Origin: Streptomyces virginiae
Lineage (GTDB): Bacteria; Actinomycetota; Actinomycetes; Streptomycetales; Streptomycetaceae
Direction: 5' to 3'
Assembly: GCF_000720455.1 (NCBI RefSeq)
Contig: NZ_JOAK01000023.1
Span: forward strand, 1-64,000
Length of the DNA stretch: 64,000 bases
Each line of letters begins with the position of its first letter. The stretch's first letter is position 1. Shown here piece by piece: positions 8,447-17,144 of the stretch. The notes beneath the pieces were generated by a model, which saw nothing but the letters and a program-made list of their open reading frames with translations, was not told the DNA's origin and searched no databases. The position numbers and the translations under genes are program-made.

Positions 8447-8974
8447 TCACTCCTCCTGCCGGCCCTCGTCCGACCGGTCCTGTGCGCGCTTGGTGACGAC
8501 GGCTGCCGCCGCGGCGGCGCTGGCGGCGAAGGCCAGGGCGAGCATCCACCGCTGGTCGAAGGTGTGGCCGGTGGCGTGGTCCAGGGAGTAGCGGCCGGCC
8601 CCGGCGAGGCCGATGGCGGCGGCGGTGAACCCGAGGAAGGCCGGGTACTCGAATCCGCCGCCCTGGGCGAAGAAGCCCGCGGGGGCGTGGACGGCGACGG
8701 CGCCCGCCATGGCTCCCGCGGCGGCGGCGCCCGCCGCCGGTGTGGCCAGGCCCAGTACGAGCAGCGCCCCGCCCCCGGTCTCGCCGAGTCCCGCGGCCAG
8801 CGCGCTCTGCCGGCCGGGGGTGTATCCCATGTGCTCCATCGCGGCCGCCGTCTCGTCGAGACCGGCGCCGCCGAACCATCCGAACAGCTTCTGGGTGCCG
8901 TGCGCCATGAGCACCGCTCCGGTTCCGGCCCGCAGCGCCAGCAGGGCGAGGTCGCGTCGGTTGATACAGCTCAT
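8447..8974 (-). CDS. DoxX family membrane protein
   Basis: This 175-residue integral membrane protein has four hydrophobic segments and the DoxX signature near the N-terminus (LRAGTGAVLMAHGTQKLFGW, followed by FGGAGLDETAAAMEHMG). DoxX-family proteins have been linked to thiol and oxidative stress handling in mycobacteria (the DoxX/SseA/SodA complex), which fits the adjacent mycothiol-related genes. The ATG at 8974 is chosen because AGGGAG lies eight bases upstream; longer in-frame starts lack such a site. It is the first gene of a same-strand run of DoxX, the MDMPI-like gene and mtr. Confidence 0.85.
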   Translation of the reverse strand: MSCINRRDLALLALRAGTGAVLMAHGTQKLFGWFGGAGLDETAAAMEHMGYTPGRQSALAAGLGETGGGALLVLGLATPAAGAAAAGAMAGAVAVHAPAGFFAQGGGFEYPAFLGFTAAAIGLAGAGRYSLDHATGHTFDQRWMLALAFAASAAAAAAVVTKRAQDRSDEGRQEE

Positions 8975-9214
8975 CGAATTCTCCCTGGAGGCGGCGGCCC
9001 GGTCGTGGTGCGGTGACGACATCCGTATCCCGCCGCGGCGGCGGCGACCCGGCGCCCGCGCGCAGGTCCGCCGAACGGGCGACCGCCCAGCGGAGCAGTG
9101 CACCCGGGGTTGCCGGCGCCCGGTGGGGCGCGGGCGTCGCAGCCGTGCCGGTCCTGGAAGCCGACGCCCGGCCGACCCGGTGCGGGCGGGCTCCCGATCC
9201 GGGGGCCGTCCGGC

Positions 9215-9730
9215 TCAGGGCCCGGACGCGCTGATCCCCGTACGGGCATCCGGGGCGCCGGTATCGCCCTGGAGCCATACGTAGCCGACCGGCTGGGCCT
9301 CGTTCCAGGCTTCGGCGAGAGCGGGGTCCACGGGCGCGAACCCGGCCCCCCGGTAGCACCGCAGGGCTCTCGCGTTGGCCGGGTGCACGCGCATGAAGAC
9401 GTCGCTGAAGCCCGCCGCGACGGCCCGGGCGAGGAGTCCCCGCACCAGCGCGCGGCCCAGGCCCCGGCCCCGGGCGTCCGGCGCCACGATGATCCGGGCC
9501 AGCTCGACCTCGTCCTCGTCGGCGTCGAACCACAGCTCTCCGTACCCCACGACCTCCCCGTCCGCGACGAGGACGTGGGCCCGGACGTCGGCGTCCCGCT
9601 GCCAGTCGGTGATCGTCTGCGCGGGCACGGGGAACTCCTGCCGCCCGCACCACAGGGTGACCTCACCGGCCGAGGCCGGCCAGCCGGCCACCACGGCCGC
9701 GTGAGCAGCGGAAAAGGGAAGAAGATCCAT
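9215..9730 (-). CDS. GNAT family N-acetyltransferase
   Basis: This 171-residue acetyltransferase has the acetyl-CoA-binding motif ARIIVAPDARGRGLGRALVR (Q/R-x-x-G-x-G/A type) followed by a typical GNAT C-terminal half (MRVHPANARALRCYRGAGF). It would transfer an acetyl group from acetyl-CoA to an amine; the substrate is unknown. A TAGTGT box at 9822-9827 on the minus strand could be its -10, giving a leader of about 85 bases. It is divergent from the small gene at 9988. Confidence 0.85.
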   Translation of the reverse strand: MDLLPFSAAHAAVVAGWPASAGEVTLWCGRQEFPVPAQTITDWQRDADVRAHVLVADGEVVGYGELWFDADEDEVELARIIVAPDARGRGLGRALVRGLLARAVAAGFSDVFMRVHPANARALRCYRGAGFAPVDPALAEAWNEAQPVGYVWLQGDTGAPDARTGISASGP

Positions 9731-9987
9731 ACCCGTCGATCCGTCCGGAGTCACGACACGATCCGGCAGCCGGCTCCCCCACCGGGACGCGGGCCGGGCG
9801 GGCCGGGCGGCTGCGCGGGCCGACACTACGTGCCCCGGCCGGGCCGTCGCACCCGGATTCCGTGCGCGTTCGCGTCACCGCGGCGGGTCGACACCGCGCT
9901 CCGCAGGGCGCGGGAGGCCCGGCGCGTTCACACTGGCAGGACGACGAGTGCAGTGTTGTGCTGCGTGCAGTGCGGCAAGGAGGCCGG

Positions 9988-10278
9988 ATGAGCTGGGCAT
10001 CGTGGACCACCTGCGGGATCTTCGCCGGCCGGGACGGAGTCATGACCGGCGAGTCGGGTCCCGTCCTCACCGGTGAGCTGGACATCCACACCACGTGGAC
10101 CGAGGTCGAGTGTCTGGCCTACGTCACGGTGCAGTACAGCGGGGCCTCCGACTGGCTGCCCCTCGCGGGGAGCCCCGTGCCGTGCCCCAGTGAGGAGGCG
10201 AGCCGCGCCCTGCATGAAGCGGTCATCAATTCCGTCCGTGCCGGAGCGCGCCTTCCCCTGAGCACCGGCCTGCTCTGA
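9988..10278 (+). CDS. Small conserved hypothetical protein
   Basis: This 96-residue protein has no recognised domain. It begins MSWASWTTCGIFAGRDG and is acidic to neutral without membrane segments. The start is fixed by AAGGAGG seven bases upstream of the ATG. The upstream region carries a direct repeat of GTGCAGTG (9948-9955 and 9965-9972, 17 bases apart) that may belong to its promoter. It converges on the WhiB gene with only nine bases between the stop codons. Confidence 0.7.
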   Translation: MSWASWTTCGIFAGRDGVMTGESGPVLTGELDIHTTWTEVECLAYVTVQYSGASDWLPLAGSPVPCPSEEASRALHEAVINSVRAGARLPLSTGLL

Positions 10279-10287
10279 GGTTCGCCG

Positions 10288-10581
10288 TCAGGCCACCGCG
10301 CCCACGGTGCTGCGGGCCGCGTGGGCCCGGCGTTCCTCGGTGGTGAGCCCGCCCCACACCCCGTACGCCTCCCCGGTGTCCAGCGCGTGCCGCAGGCACG
10401 CGGCCCGCACCGGGCAGCGGGCGCATATCTCCTTGGCCGCCTGGTCGCGGGCGGCGCGGTCCTCACCGCGCTCCCCCGCCGGGTGGAAGAACTTGCGCGA
10501 ACCCAGGCCCCGGCAGGCCGCTTCCGCCTGCCACGCCCAGTGGTGCTCGGCCAGGCCCGGGAGTCGCGACACGTCGGACAT
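10288..10581 (-). CDS. WhiB family transcriptional regulator
   Basis: This 97-residue Wbl protein has the four cluster-binding cysteines C23, C53, C56 and C62 (pattern C-x29-C-x2-C-x5-C) and the turn motif YGVWGGLTTEER that contacts the principal sigma factor. Such proteins bind a [4Fe-4S] cluster and act as redox- or NO-responsive transcription factors. The ATG at 10581 has AAGGAG seven bases upstream; longer starts lack a site. Which Wbl subgroup it belongs to cannot be settled by eye. It lies between a small unknown gene and the sortase operon. Confidence 0.93.
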   Translation of the reverse strand: MSDVSRLPGLAEHHWAWQAEAACRGLGSRKFFHPAGERGEDRAARDQAAKEICARCPVRAACLRHALDTGEAYGVWGGLTTEERRAHAARSTVGAVA

Positions 10582-10789
10582 TGCTTGCTCCTTCCGTGGG
10601 ATGGTGATGACGAAGGCTCGCCTGCTCACGATCCGGCGGATGAAACGTCCGTCGCGACGTGGCCGCCGACGGGTCCGGCGGCGGGGTCGGTCGGCGGTGT
10701 ACACGTGGGCGGGTCCGTCGGCCGCAGTGGGGGGTGTGCGGCCGACGGACGTCTTCCCGGCCCCGCCGTCCCGGCTGCGCGGCCCGGGG

Positions 10790-11557
10790 CTACGCGGCGC
10801 CCGTCATGCGGGCGAAGACCACCACGTTGCTGTCGTAGTAGTGCTTCTTGGGGTCGAAGTCTCCGCCGCAGGTCACCAGGCGAAGACCCGCGTGGTCGAG
10901 GTTCTTGTAGACCTCCAGCGTGGGGAACTCGGCCTTCGGGTATTCGCCGACCCGGTCCACCGTGAACGTGACCGTCTTGCCGTCCTTACGGGTCACCTTG
11001 ATGGTGTCACCGCCCTTCATCGTCTTGAGCTTCTCGAACACCGCTGATGCTCCGTTCCAGGTGACGTGTCCTGCGATCACGGCCGGTCCCTGGGAGCCGG
11101 GCGTCGGTCCCGGCTCGTACCAGCCCGCGAGCGCGGGGTCCTTCGGGGTCTGCATGGTGCCGTCGGCGTTCTGCCGCAGCGTCTCCAGGGTGCTGGTCAG
11201 TCCCAGGGAGGGGATCGTGATCTTCTGCGGCTCCGACCGGGCGAGGGCCTGCTCGGCGCGGCCCGCACCGGCGCCCGCACCGGTGCCGGCGCCCGTACCG
11301 TTCTGCGATCCGTCCGCCGATGTCGCGGCGTCACCGCCGGCGGGCTTCCCGGCGGGCGAGGCGGCGCCCGGTGCCCCGCCCTGCCCGCCCTGCCCGGCCG
11401 GGGCGGGGGGCTTCGCCGCGTTCTGGCCTCCGCACCCCGCGAGGAGCAGGGCGGCGAGGGCCGCGGCGGCCAGCGGCCGTACGGTGCGGCGTGCGCTGCG
11501 GCGCCGGGGCGGCTCGGTGGACGGGGTCACCGTCTCGGGTTCGGGGGCCCGCTTCAC
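10790..11557 (-). CDS. Class F-type sortase with lipobox
   Basis: This 255-residue transpeptidase would anchor secreted proteins to the cell envelope. The N-terminus has a lipobox (LLLAGC, C42) in place of the usual membrane anchor, then a low-complexity Gly/Ala/Pro/Gln linker and the sortase barrel from about residue 105. Catalytic candidates are H164 in AGHVTWNG and C230 in LVTCGGDFD. In related sequences I expect an Arg just after the Cys-containing strand; here that stretch is HYYDSNVVVFAR, so R250 is the only candidate. It overlaps the upstream surface-protein gene by four bases (GTGA), so translation is probably coupled and that protein is its likely substrate. Confidence 0.88.
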   Translation of the reverse strand: MKRAPEPETVTPSTEPPRRRSARRTVRPLAAAALAALLLAGCGGQNAAKPPAPAGQGGQGGAPGAASPAGKPAGGDAATSADGSQNGTGAGTGAGAGAGRAEQALARSEPQKITIPSLGLTSTLETLRQNADGTMQTPKDPALAGWYEPGPTPGSQGPAVIAGHVTWNGASAVFEKLKTMKGGDTIKVTRKDGKTVTFTVDRVGEYPKAEFPTLEVYKNLDHAGLRLVTCGGDFDPKKHYYDSNVVVFARMTGAA

Positions 11558-12378
11558 GCGCCGCCCCCCGTGTTCTCCTGGCGGACGGGGACGGCGGAGG
11601 CCCGCTTGCGGGTGAGGGCCACCGCACCGGCCGCCACGGCGAGCACGGTGATCGCCACGCCGTCGCGCATCGTCACCTGCACCGAGGCGTTCCCGAGGGA
11701 ACCGCCGCCGGTCTCGATGGCTCCGACCGGGATGGATCCGACGGCCGCGCCCTTGACCTCTCCGCAGTTGGTGGGAGCCGTGGCTTCCTGGGGCAGCTTC
11801 GTGTCGAGCTCGCTCTTGCCGGCGCCCTCGAAGTCGTACTTGCCGTTCTTGTTGCGGTCGATGCCGTGCTGTACGACGTGCAGGTCCTTGATGTGGTCGA
11901 CCACGTCCTGGCCGACGGTGATGGTCCGCTTGTAGGAGATCTTGCCCTTCTTGTCGGCGACGGGCATGCGGTCCACGGCGAGACCGCTGGTGGCCTTGGT
12001 GTCACCCGTCGTGGTGAGGGAGATGTTGATGTCGCCGTAGTCGTGCGTGGCCTCGGTGTTGCTGAGGACTCCGTCGCGGTTGGTGTCGTCGGTCGCGTCC
12101 GGGCACTTGAAGTCGTGTCCCTTCGTCGAGCCGTGCAGGTGCTGCGCCGACGGCGAACCGGGCACCATGCCTTCGGACTCGATCTGCACGGTCAGCTGGT
12201 TTCCCTTGAGGCTGAGCATGACCGTGCCGCGGGATCCTGATTCGTTCAGCTGCGCCAGGTCGATCTGGTACGCCTTTGCGCCCTCCGCGAGAGCTGGTCC
12301 GGAAAGACCGAGGGTCAGGAACACGGCGGCGGGTACAGCGGCGAGAACCACGTTGCGACCGGCGCGCTTGACTATCAC
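11554..12378 (-). CDS. CHRD-like secreted protein with C-terminal wall-sorting-like signal
   Basis: This 274-residue protein has a Sec signal peptide ending near GPALAEG (about 25-33). The core resembles CHRD-type domains: QHLHGSTKGHDFKCPD, then a DTNRDG acidic loop and LHVVQHGIDRNKNGKYDF. The C-terminus carries IPVGAIETGGGS (about 216-227), a hydrophobic span and the basic TRKR tail, the order expected of a sortase substrate although it is not a standard LPXTG. The GTG start overlaps the TGA of the upstream RIP-like gene (GTGA), and its own stop overlaps the sortase start. Surface display of an Asp-rich, possibly metal-binding, domain is inferred. Confidence 0.82.
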   Translation of the reverse strand: MIVKRAGRNVVLAAVPAAVFLTLGLSGPALAEGAKAYQIDLAQLNESGSRGTVMLSLKGNQLTVQIESEGMVPGSPSAQHLHGSTKGHDFKCPDATDDTNRDGVLSNTEATHDYGDINISLTTTGDTKATSGLAVDRMPVADKKGKISYKRTITVGQDVVDHIKDLHVVQHGIDRNKNGKYDFEGAGKSELDTKLPQEATAPTNCGEVKGAAVGSIPVGAIETGGGSLGNASVQVTMRDGVAITVLAVAAGAVALTRKRASAVPVRQENTGGGA

Positions 12379-13103
12379 ATTCGCTCCTGTTCCGTTGATC
12401 CCCGGGACGGGAATCGCAGATCGTACGGGGTCGAAACCAGCCCCCGGAGAGGGGCTCGTTCCTTCTTCGGCGCCCCAACGCCTTTGGATTGGTGTCTGTT
12501 TGAAGATTTTCCGGCGCCCACTGCGTCCGACAGCCTGCCTCCGGGCATCCAGATGCGTGACATCGCATCGGCCAGGGCGGGGAATCGGGCGGCATCGCAG
12601 AGCATCACCGAGAGCACGAGCATTCCGTGCGCGGTGGATTTCGGATCACGGTTCCGGTGCAGCCACGTGACCGCGTCGCCCAGGGGGCGGCGCCCCAGGA
12701 GGATCCCCGAACTCCGCACGCCCGCGGCCGTCTCCAGGTCGCGGCGCCGGCCGCCGAACGGCAGTTCCTGCGTTCGGGGGATGCCGGGTGGGGCCGCCGC
12801 GTCCCGCACGTGGCGGAGATGGGCTTCGGGTGGGGCCTGCCCGTTCTCGAAGGTGTTGCGGAATCCGATGATGCGGGGGCCCGCCTCGTGCGGGCGGAGC
12901 TCGATGCAGAGCTCGATGAACAAGCCTCGAAGTTGAATGCGGAGGGGGAGGTGGGATTTCCCGTCGTCCCCCGGGCCGGCCATGCTGAAAAGACCGTGAG
13001 CATCTGCTGCTCTCGACCGGATGGCCGACGTCAGGAGCCGATACTCGTCCACCGATGCGTACGCCGAGGAAAACGACACGGGTTTCAGCATGGCCGCCTG
13101 CAT
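12375..13103 (-). CDS. Ribosome-inactivating protein (RIP) family homologue
   Basis: This 242-residue protein shows the order of RIP-fold motifs: an N-terminal helix YRLLTSAIRSRA (21-32), strands LPLRIQLRGLFIELCIEL then RIIGFRNT (52-84), and the active-site helix MLVLSVMLCDAARFPALADA (161-180). RIPs are N-glycosidases that remove the sarcin/ricin-loop adenine of 23S/28S rRNA. Ricin has E177-A-A-R180-F; here the equivalent is D170-A-A-R173-F, a Glu-to-Asp change, and no Tyr is evident at the Y80 position. Activity is therefore uncertain. No signal peptide is visible and the start lacks a clear ribosome binding site; ATG 13091 is an alternative. Its stop overlaps the next gene by four bases, placing it first in the operon. 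Confidence 0.7.
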   Translation of the reverse strand: MQAAMLKPVSFSSAYASVDEYRLLTSAIRSRAADAHGLFSMAGPGDDGKSHLPLRIQLRGLFIELCIELRPHEAGPRIIGFRNTFENGQAPPEAHLRHVRDAAAPPGIPRTQELPFGGRRRDLETAAGVRSSGILLGRRPLGDAVTWLHRNRDPKSTAHGMLVLSVMLCDAARFPALADAMSRIWMPGGRLSDAVGAGKSSNRHQSKGVGAPKKERAPLRGLVSTPYDLRFPSRGSTEQERM

Positions 13104-13353
13104 CAGGTGGAGGAGCCGGAACCCGGACTCCTCGTCAGTAATCTGAACGGAATCGGTTCGACCTCGCTGTACTCACGCACGCGCATCCACCGCCTTCGAC
13201 ATCATTCCGATCACCGGCGGGTGACCTGGTCCCCATCGCCGGTTTCGGTTTCGGTTCGGTCTCGACCTTTGTAGTCCTCCCGGCGGTGAACGGGCGAATA
13301 GTTGGCCTCTGTTGCTAAGAAATCCGCGCCCGCTCCCGGTGGGTGGGATGTGG

Positions 13354-14328
13354 TCAGTGCGCCGGGCCGGTGGCGGTCGTCCCGGCCGCCGCCTGTTCGA
13401 GGACCTCCAGGACGGTGTCGCGGAACAGCGTGGTCTTGTAGCCGGTCTGCGGCAGCGGCCGGCAGCGGTCCAGCACGGTCGCGGCAGCCGCGGCGAGGGT
13501 CCCGGGGGTGGCCTCGCGGCCGATGAGCGCGGCCTCCACCTCCGCAAGCCGCAGCGGGACGCGCGCCACGCCGCCCGCGGCGACGGCGGCGTGCGTGACG
13601 GTGGCCCCGTCGAGCGCGAGCCGGGCGGTGGCCTCGACGAGGGGCCACTCGGCGTGGGCCCGGCTGGTGGCCCGGTGGTGGGCGGCGCGTTCGCCGGGCA
13701 GGGGTGCGGGCAGCCGGACCGCGGTGAGGATGCGGTCCGGCGGCAGGAGGTGGTCGGCGTGGTGGAGCCGGTCACCGTCTCCGTACAAGTCGGCCACGGA
13801 GCGCGGGGATTCGCCGTGGACCTCGGCCTCGGCGTCGTAGGTGAGCAGGGCCGTCGCCAGGGTGGACGGGTGCGGGGTGATGCAGGGGCCGCCTCCGCTG
13901 ACCACGCCGAAGTGGTGGTCGCCCTCGCGGGCCGGGCAGCCGGCGCCGCCCTTCTGCAGGCAGCTGACGTGTGGGTTGCGGTAGTACCAACAGCGGTTGC
14001 GCTGGAGCAGGTTGCCGCCCAGCGTGCCCGCGGCGCGGATCTGCGGGGTGGCCGCGGCCCCGGCGGACGCCGCGAGGGCCGGCCAGCCCGCGCGTACCTG
14101 CGGATCGGCGGCCAGCGCGGCGAGGGTGGTCAGGGCGCCGATCCGCAGCCCGCCGCCGGGCAGCGGGGTGGTGCCGTGCAGGTCGGCGGTGCCGTCGAGG
14201 TCGGTGAACGGCCCGGTGGAGACGCCGCTGCGCTGCCGGGCGCCGGTGTCGGTGCCACCGGCGCGCAGCTCGCCGCCGTGGGCCCGTACGGCGGCCGAGA
14301 GGTCGGTGAGATCGGGCTCGGTGCTCAC
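13354..14328 (-). CDS. FAD-binding subunit of a xanthine dehydrogenase-family oxidoreductase
   Basis: This 324-residue subunit carries electrons from the molybdenum centre and 2Fe-2S clusters to FAD. It has the flavin motifs LRAGGTDTGA (about 20-30) and RAAGTLGGNLLQRNRCWYYR (about 112-131). A cysteine-rich segment follows (SCLQKGGAGCPA and GGGPCITPHP), typical of the variant with a conserved Cys set. The C-terminal CO-dehydrogenase flavoprotein domain ends near GYKTTLFRDTVLEVL. The GTG start at 14328 overlaps the stop of the upstream molybdopterin gene (GTGA), so the two are translationally coupled. Substrate unknown; purine or aldehyde oxidation is typical of the family. Confidence 0.9.
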   Translation of the reverse strand: MSTEPDLTDLSAAVRAHGGELRAGGTDTGARQRSGVSTGPFTDLDGTADLHGTTPLPGGGLRIGALTTLAALAADPQVRAGWPALAASAGAAATPQIRAAGTLGGNLLQRNRCWYYRNPHVSCLQKGGAGCPAREGDHHFGVVSGGGPCITPHPSTLATALLTYDAEAEVHGESPRSVADLYGDGDRLHHADHLLPPDRILTAVRLPAPLPGERAAHHRATSRAHAEWPLVEATARLALDGATVTHAAVAAGGVARVPLRLAEVEAALIGREATPGTLAAAAATVLDRCRPLPQTGYKTTLFRDTVLEVLEQAAAGTTATGPAH

Positions 14329-16888
14329 GTACGCAGTCCTTCCAGGAGCCGGTCGGGGCGGATGGGCATGTCGTACGGGCGCCAGCCGGTGGCGTCGTGG
14401 ACCGCGTTGGCCAGGGACGCCGCGGTGGGCAGGGTGGCGATCTCGCCGAGGCCCACACCGCCGCCGGGGACGTGCTCGAAGCCCTCCTGGTGGAAGTGGA
14501 CGGTGATCTCGGGGGTGTCGCCGATTCCCGGGATGCGGTAGTCCTCCAGGTTCTCGGTCAGCACCCGGCCGGTGACGGGGTCGGTGCGCCGTTCCTCGAA
14601 CAGGGCGTAGCCGATGCCCTGGACGACGGCGCCCTCGCACTGGCCGCGGGCCAGCCGGTCCTCGTGGATGCGGCCGGCGGCGATGCCGCTCCACACGCTC
14701 AGCGGGCGGATCCGGCCGAGCCGCGTGTCGACCTCGACCTCGGCGACCTGCACCGACCCGGTGAAACCGCGGCCGACGGCGATACCGCCCAGGGTGAAGG
14801 GGGTGACGAAGCCCCGGCGGTCCCGGGGGCGTCGGCCGGTCACCCGTACGCCGTGTGCCGCGTCCAGCCGGGCGGCGACGTCGGATCCGCCGAGCGCGTC
14901 GCGCAGCCGGTCGGCGGCGTCCACGGCGGCGGGCACGAGGGAGGGGGTGGTGCGGCTGCCGCCGGAGACGGGGCCGTGGACGGCGTCGCTGCGGCCGATC
15001 TCGGCGCGCACCCTGGCCTCCGGCAGGCCGAGCGCGTCGGCGACGGCCCGGCGCAGTACGGTGCGCGAGCCCGTGCCCATGTCCTGTACGGCGCAGCGGG
15101 CGACGACGACGCCGTCCTCGACGGTGAGTTCGACCTCGGTGACGGGGTCGAGGAAGTACAGCCAGTTGGCGGCCGCGACGCCGACGCCGCGGCGGAACCG
15201 CCCGCTGCCGCCGCGGCGGCCCGACCAGACCGGCAGGGCCGCGGCCCGCTCGTACAGGGCGTGCCGTTTGGGGTTGCCGTCCCAGCGGCGGCGCAGGGCG
15301 ATCGGGTCCTGGCCGAGGCGGTGGGCCATCTCGTCGACGGCCTGTTCCAGGGCCCAGCACATGGTGGGTCCGCCGGGGCCGCGGAAGGGGGCGCCGGGGG
15401 GCGTGTGGGTGACCGTGTCGAAGTCGCGGAGCCGGCGGGGGGCCTTGCCGTACATGAAGCGGGCCAGGGCCGCGACGGAGCCGCCCACCGAGACCCCGCC
15501 GTCGTTGTCCGCGTCGATGGCCAGCGCGCTGAGGTCGCCGTCCGCGTCCGCGGCCATCGCCAGCCGGATCCGGGTGCCGGGCCGGTAGCCGCCGTCGGTC
15601 AGTTCCTCGTCCCGGTCCAGCACGACCCGTACCGGGGCCTCGTGCAGCCGGGCCAGCTCCACGGCGGCGACGACGTCGGAGGTCAGGCCCATCTTGCAGC
15701 CGAAGCCGCCGCCGACGTGCGCGGCCCGGGCCACCACCCGTTCGGGGGGTACGCCGAAGCGTTCGGCGGCCAGTTCGGCCACGCGTTTCACCGACTGCGT
15801 GGACACCTGGATGTGGAGGGTGCCGTCGGCCCAGTGGGCGAGGCAGGCGTGCGGTTCGAGCGGGGTGTGGGTCTGTGGGGCGGTGGTGAAGACGCCTTCC
15901 ACGACCCTGTCCGGGTTCTTGGTACGGGCTTCCCGGATGCGGCGTACGGCCGCGGCGGGGCGCTTGCTCATGGCGGAGGGGCCCCGCAGGTTGCCGCGCC
16001 AGCGGGCGGGCACCAGCTGGGGGGTCTCACCGGAGCCGGGCGCCCGCTTCCGCGCCGCCTTGTCCTCGTACACCAGCGGGCCCTCACCGGTGCGGGCCCG
16101 GCCTGCGTCCAGGGCCGCCGGGAGCACCTCGTAGTCCACCGTGACGCGCGCGGCCGCGGCTCGTGCGGCGGCCCGGTCGGGTGCCGCGACCGCCGCGACG
16201 GGTTGCCCGACGTACCGCACCACGCCGTCGGGGGCAGCAGCGGGACGAAGGGCAGGTCGCCGGCTTCGAGGGAGCGCACGTGCGCGTGGGCGTGCGGCGA
16301 GCGGATGATCACGCCCTCCAGCAGGCCATCGGGGTGCAGGTCCGTGGTGTAGCGGGCCGATCCGCCGGTCTTCTCGGGGGCTTCGGTGCGCGGGACGGCC
16401 GGGGCCTGCCTGCCGGTCGGTGCCGTGTCGTAGTCGCCGGCGCAGGCCGCGGCCACCGCCCTGAAGATCCCCTCGTAGGCGCCGCAGCGGCAGAGGTGGC
16501 CGGCCAGGGCGGCCGCGATCTGTTCGCGGCCCGGCCGGGTGGGGCCGTGCTCGGCGCGCCACCGTTCGAAGAAGGCCGCCGCCTCGACCACGAACCCGGG
16601 GGTGCAGTAGCCGCACTGGAGGGCGTCCTCGCCTGCGAAGGCGCGTGCCACGGGGTGGGTCGCCAGGCCCTCCACCGTCGTGACCCGCCGGCCGGCCAGC
16701 CGGGCTGCGGGGGTCAGGCAGGACACCCGGGGCTCGCCGTCGACCTGGATCGTGCAGGCGCCGCACACGCCGCCGGCGCAGACCAGTTTGGTGCCGGTCA
16801 GTCCCAGGCGGTCGCGCACCACCTCCACGGCGGCCGGGTCGTCGTCCACGTCGACCGTGCGGCGGGCGCCATTGACCTCGAACTCCAC
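14325..16888 (-). pseudogene. Fused 2Fe-2S/molybdopterin xanthine dehydrogenase-type subunit, frameshifted
   Basis: The N-terminal 160 residues from GTG 16888 (AGGAG upstream) form a two-cluster ferredoxin domain: CAGGVCGACTIQVDGEPRVSC and later CGYCTPGF and GHLCRCGAYEGI. The same frame runs straight into the molybdopterin domain (APEKTGGSARYTTDLHPDG), so the gene is a natural fusion. The frame breaks in a run of five G at 16230-16234: before it LPFVPLLPP, after it in another frame DGVVRYVGQPVAAVAAPD, continuing to the stop at 14325. One extra base would restore about 855 residues. The molybdopterin half keeps FRGPGGPTMCWALEQ and a C-terminal GVGLGEIA motif. Intact elsewhere, so either a base-call indel or a very recent mutation. 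Confidence 0.75.
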
Positions 16889-17132
16889 GAGACGTACTCC
16901 TCAGCCGTGGGGTGGTGACCGCCGGAGCCTCGCGCTCACCGTCACGCTCCTTGATATCCCGCTCCCGGGGGCGGCGCAGTCCGGCGCGCGCCCGGTCGCG
17001 CACGGGACGCGCCTCCCCCGGGACCGGGCTCGGTCGCGGGCTCGGGGTCCCGGGCGCCGGACGGAAGGCGTCCGGTGGTTACTCCGTTCGCGGTGCGCCG
17101 TAATCCGCTTCGGGGCGCGCCGGGGGGCGAAG

Positions 17133-17138
17133 TAGCAT
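17133..17138 (+). promoter_or_regulatory. Putative -10 box TAGCAT for the HEAT-like gene at 17145
   Basis: TAGCAT ends six bases before the ATG at 17145 and no Shine-Dalgarno is present, suggesting a leaderless mRNA. The 256-base region between the divergent starts at 16888 and 17145 shows no other gene. Confidence 0.45.
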
Positions 17139-17144
17139 CCCCGG

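Noticed and set aside
5853..8591. A 912-codon open frame on the plus strand
   Set aside because: It lies opposite the VOC, mycothione reductase and TIGR03086 genes, all of which show family motifs; the plus frame shows none.
13240..13262. GGTTTC-type short repeats before the RIP gene
   Set aside because: Only about three imperfect six-base units; no relation to a promoter or origin was found.
14397..16352. Long plus-strand frame opposite the molybdopterin gene
   Set aside because: Antisense to clear molybdenum hydroxylase motifs; amino acid composition is the usual GC-driven shadow.
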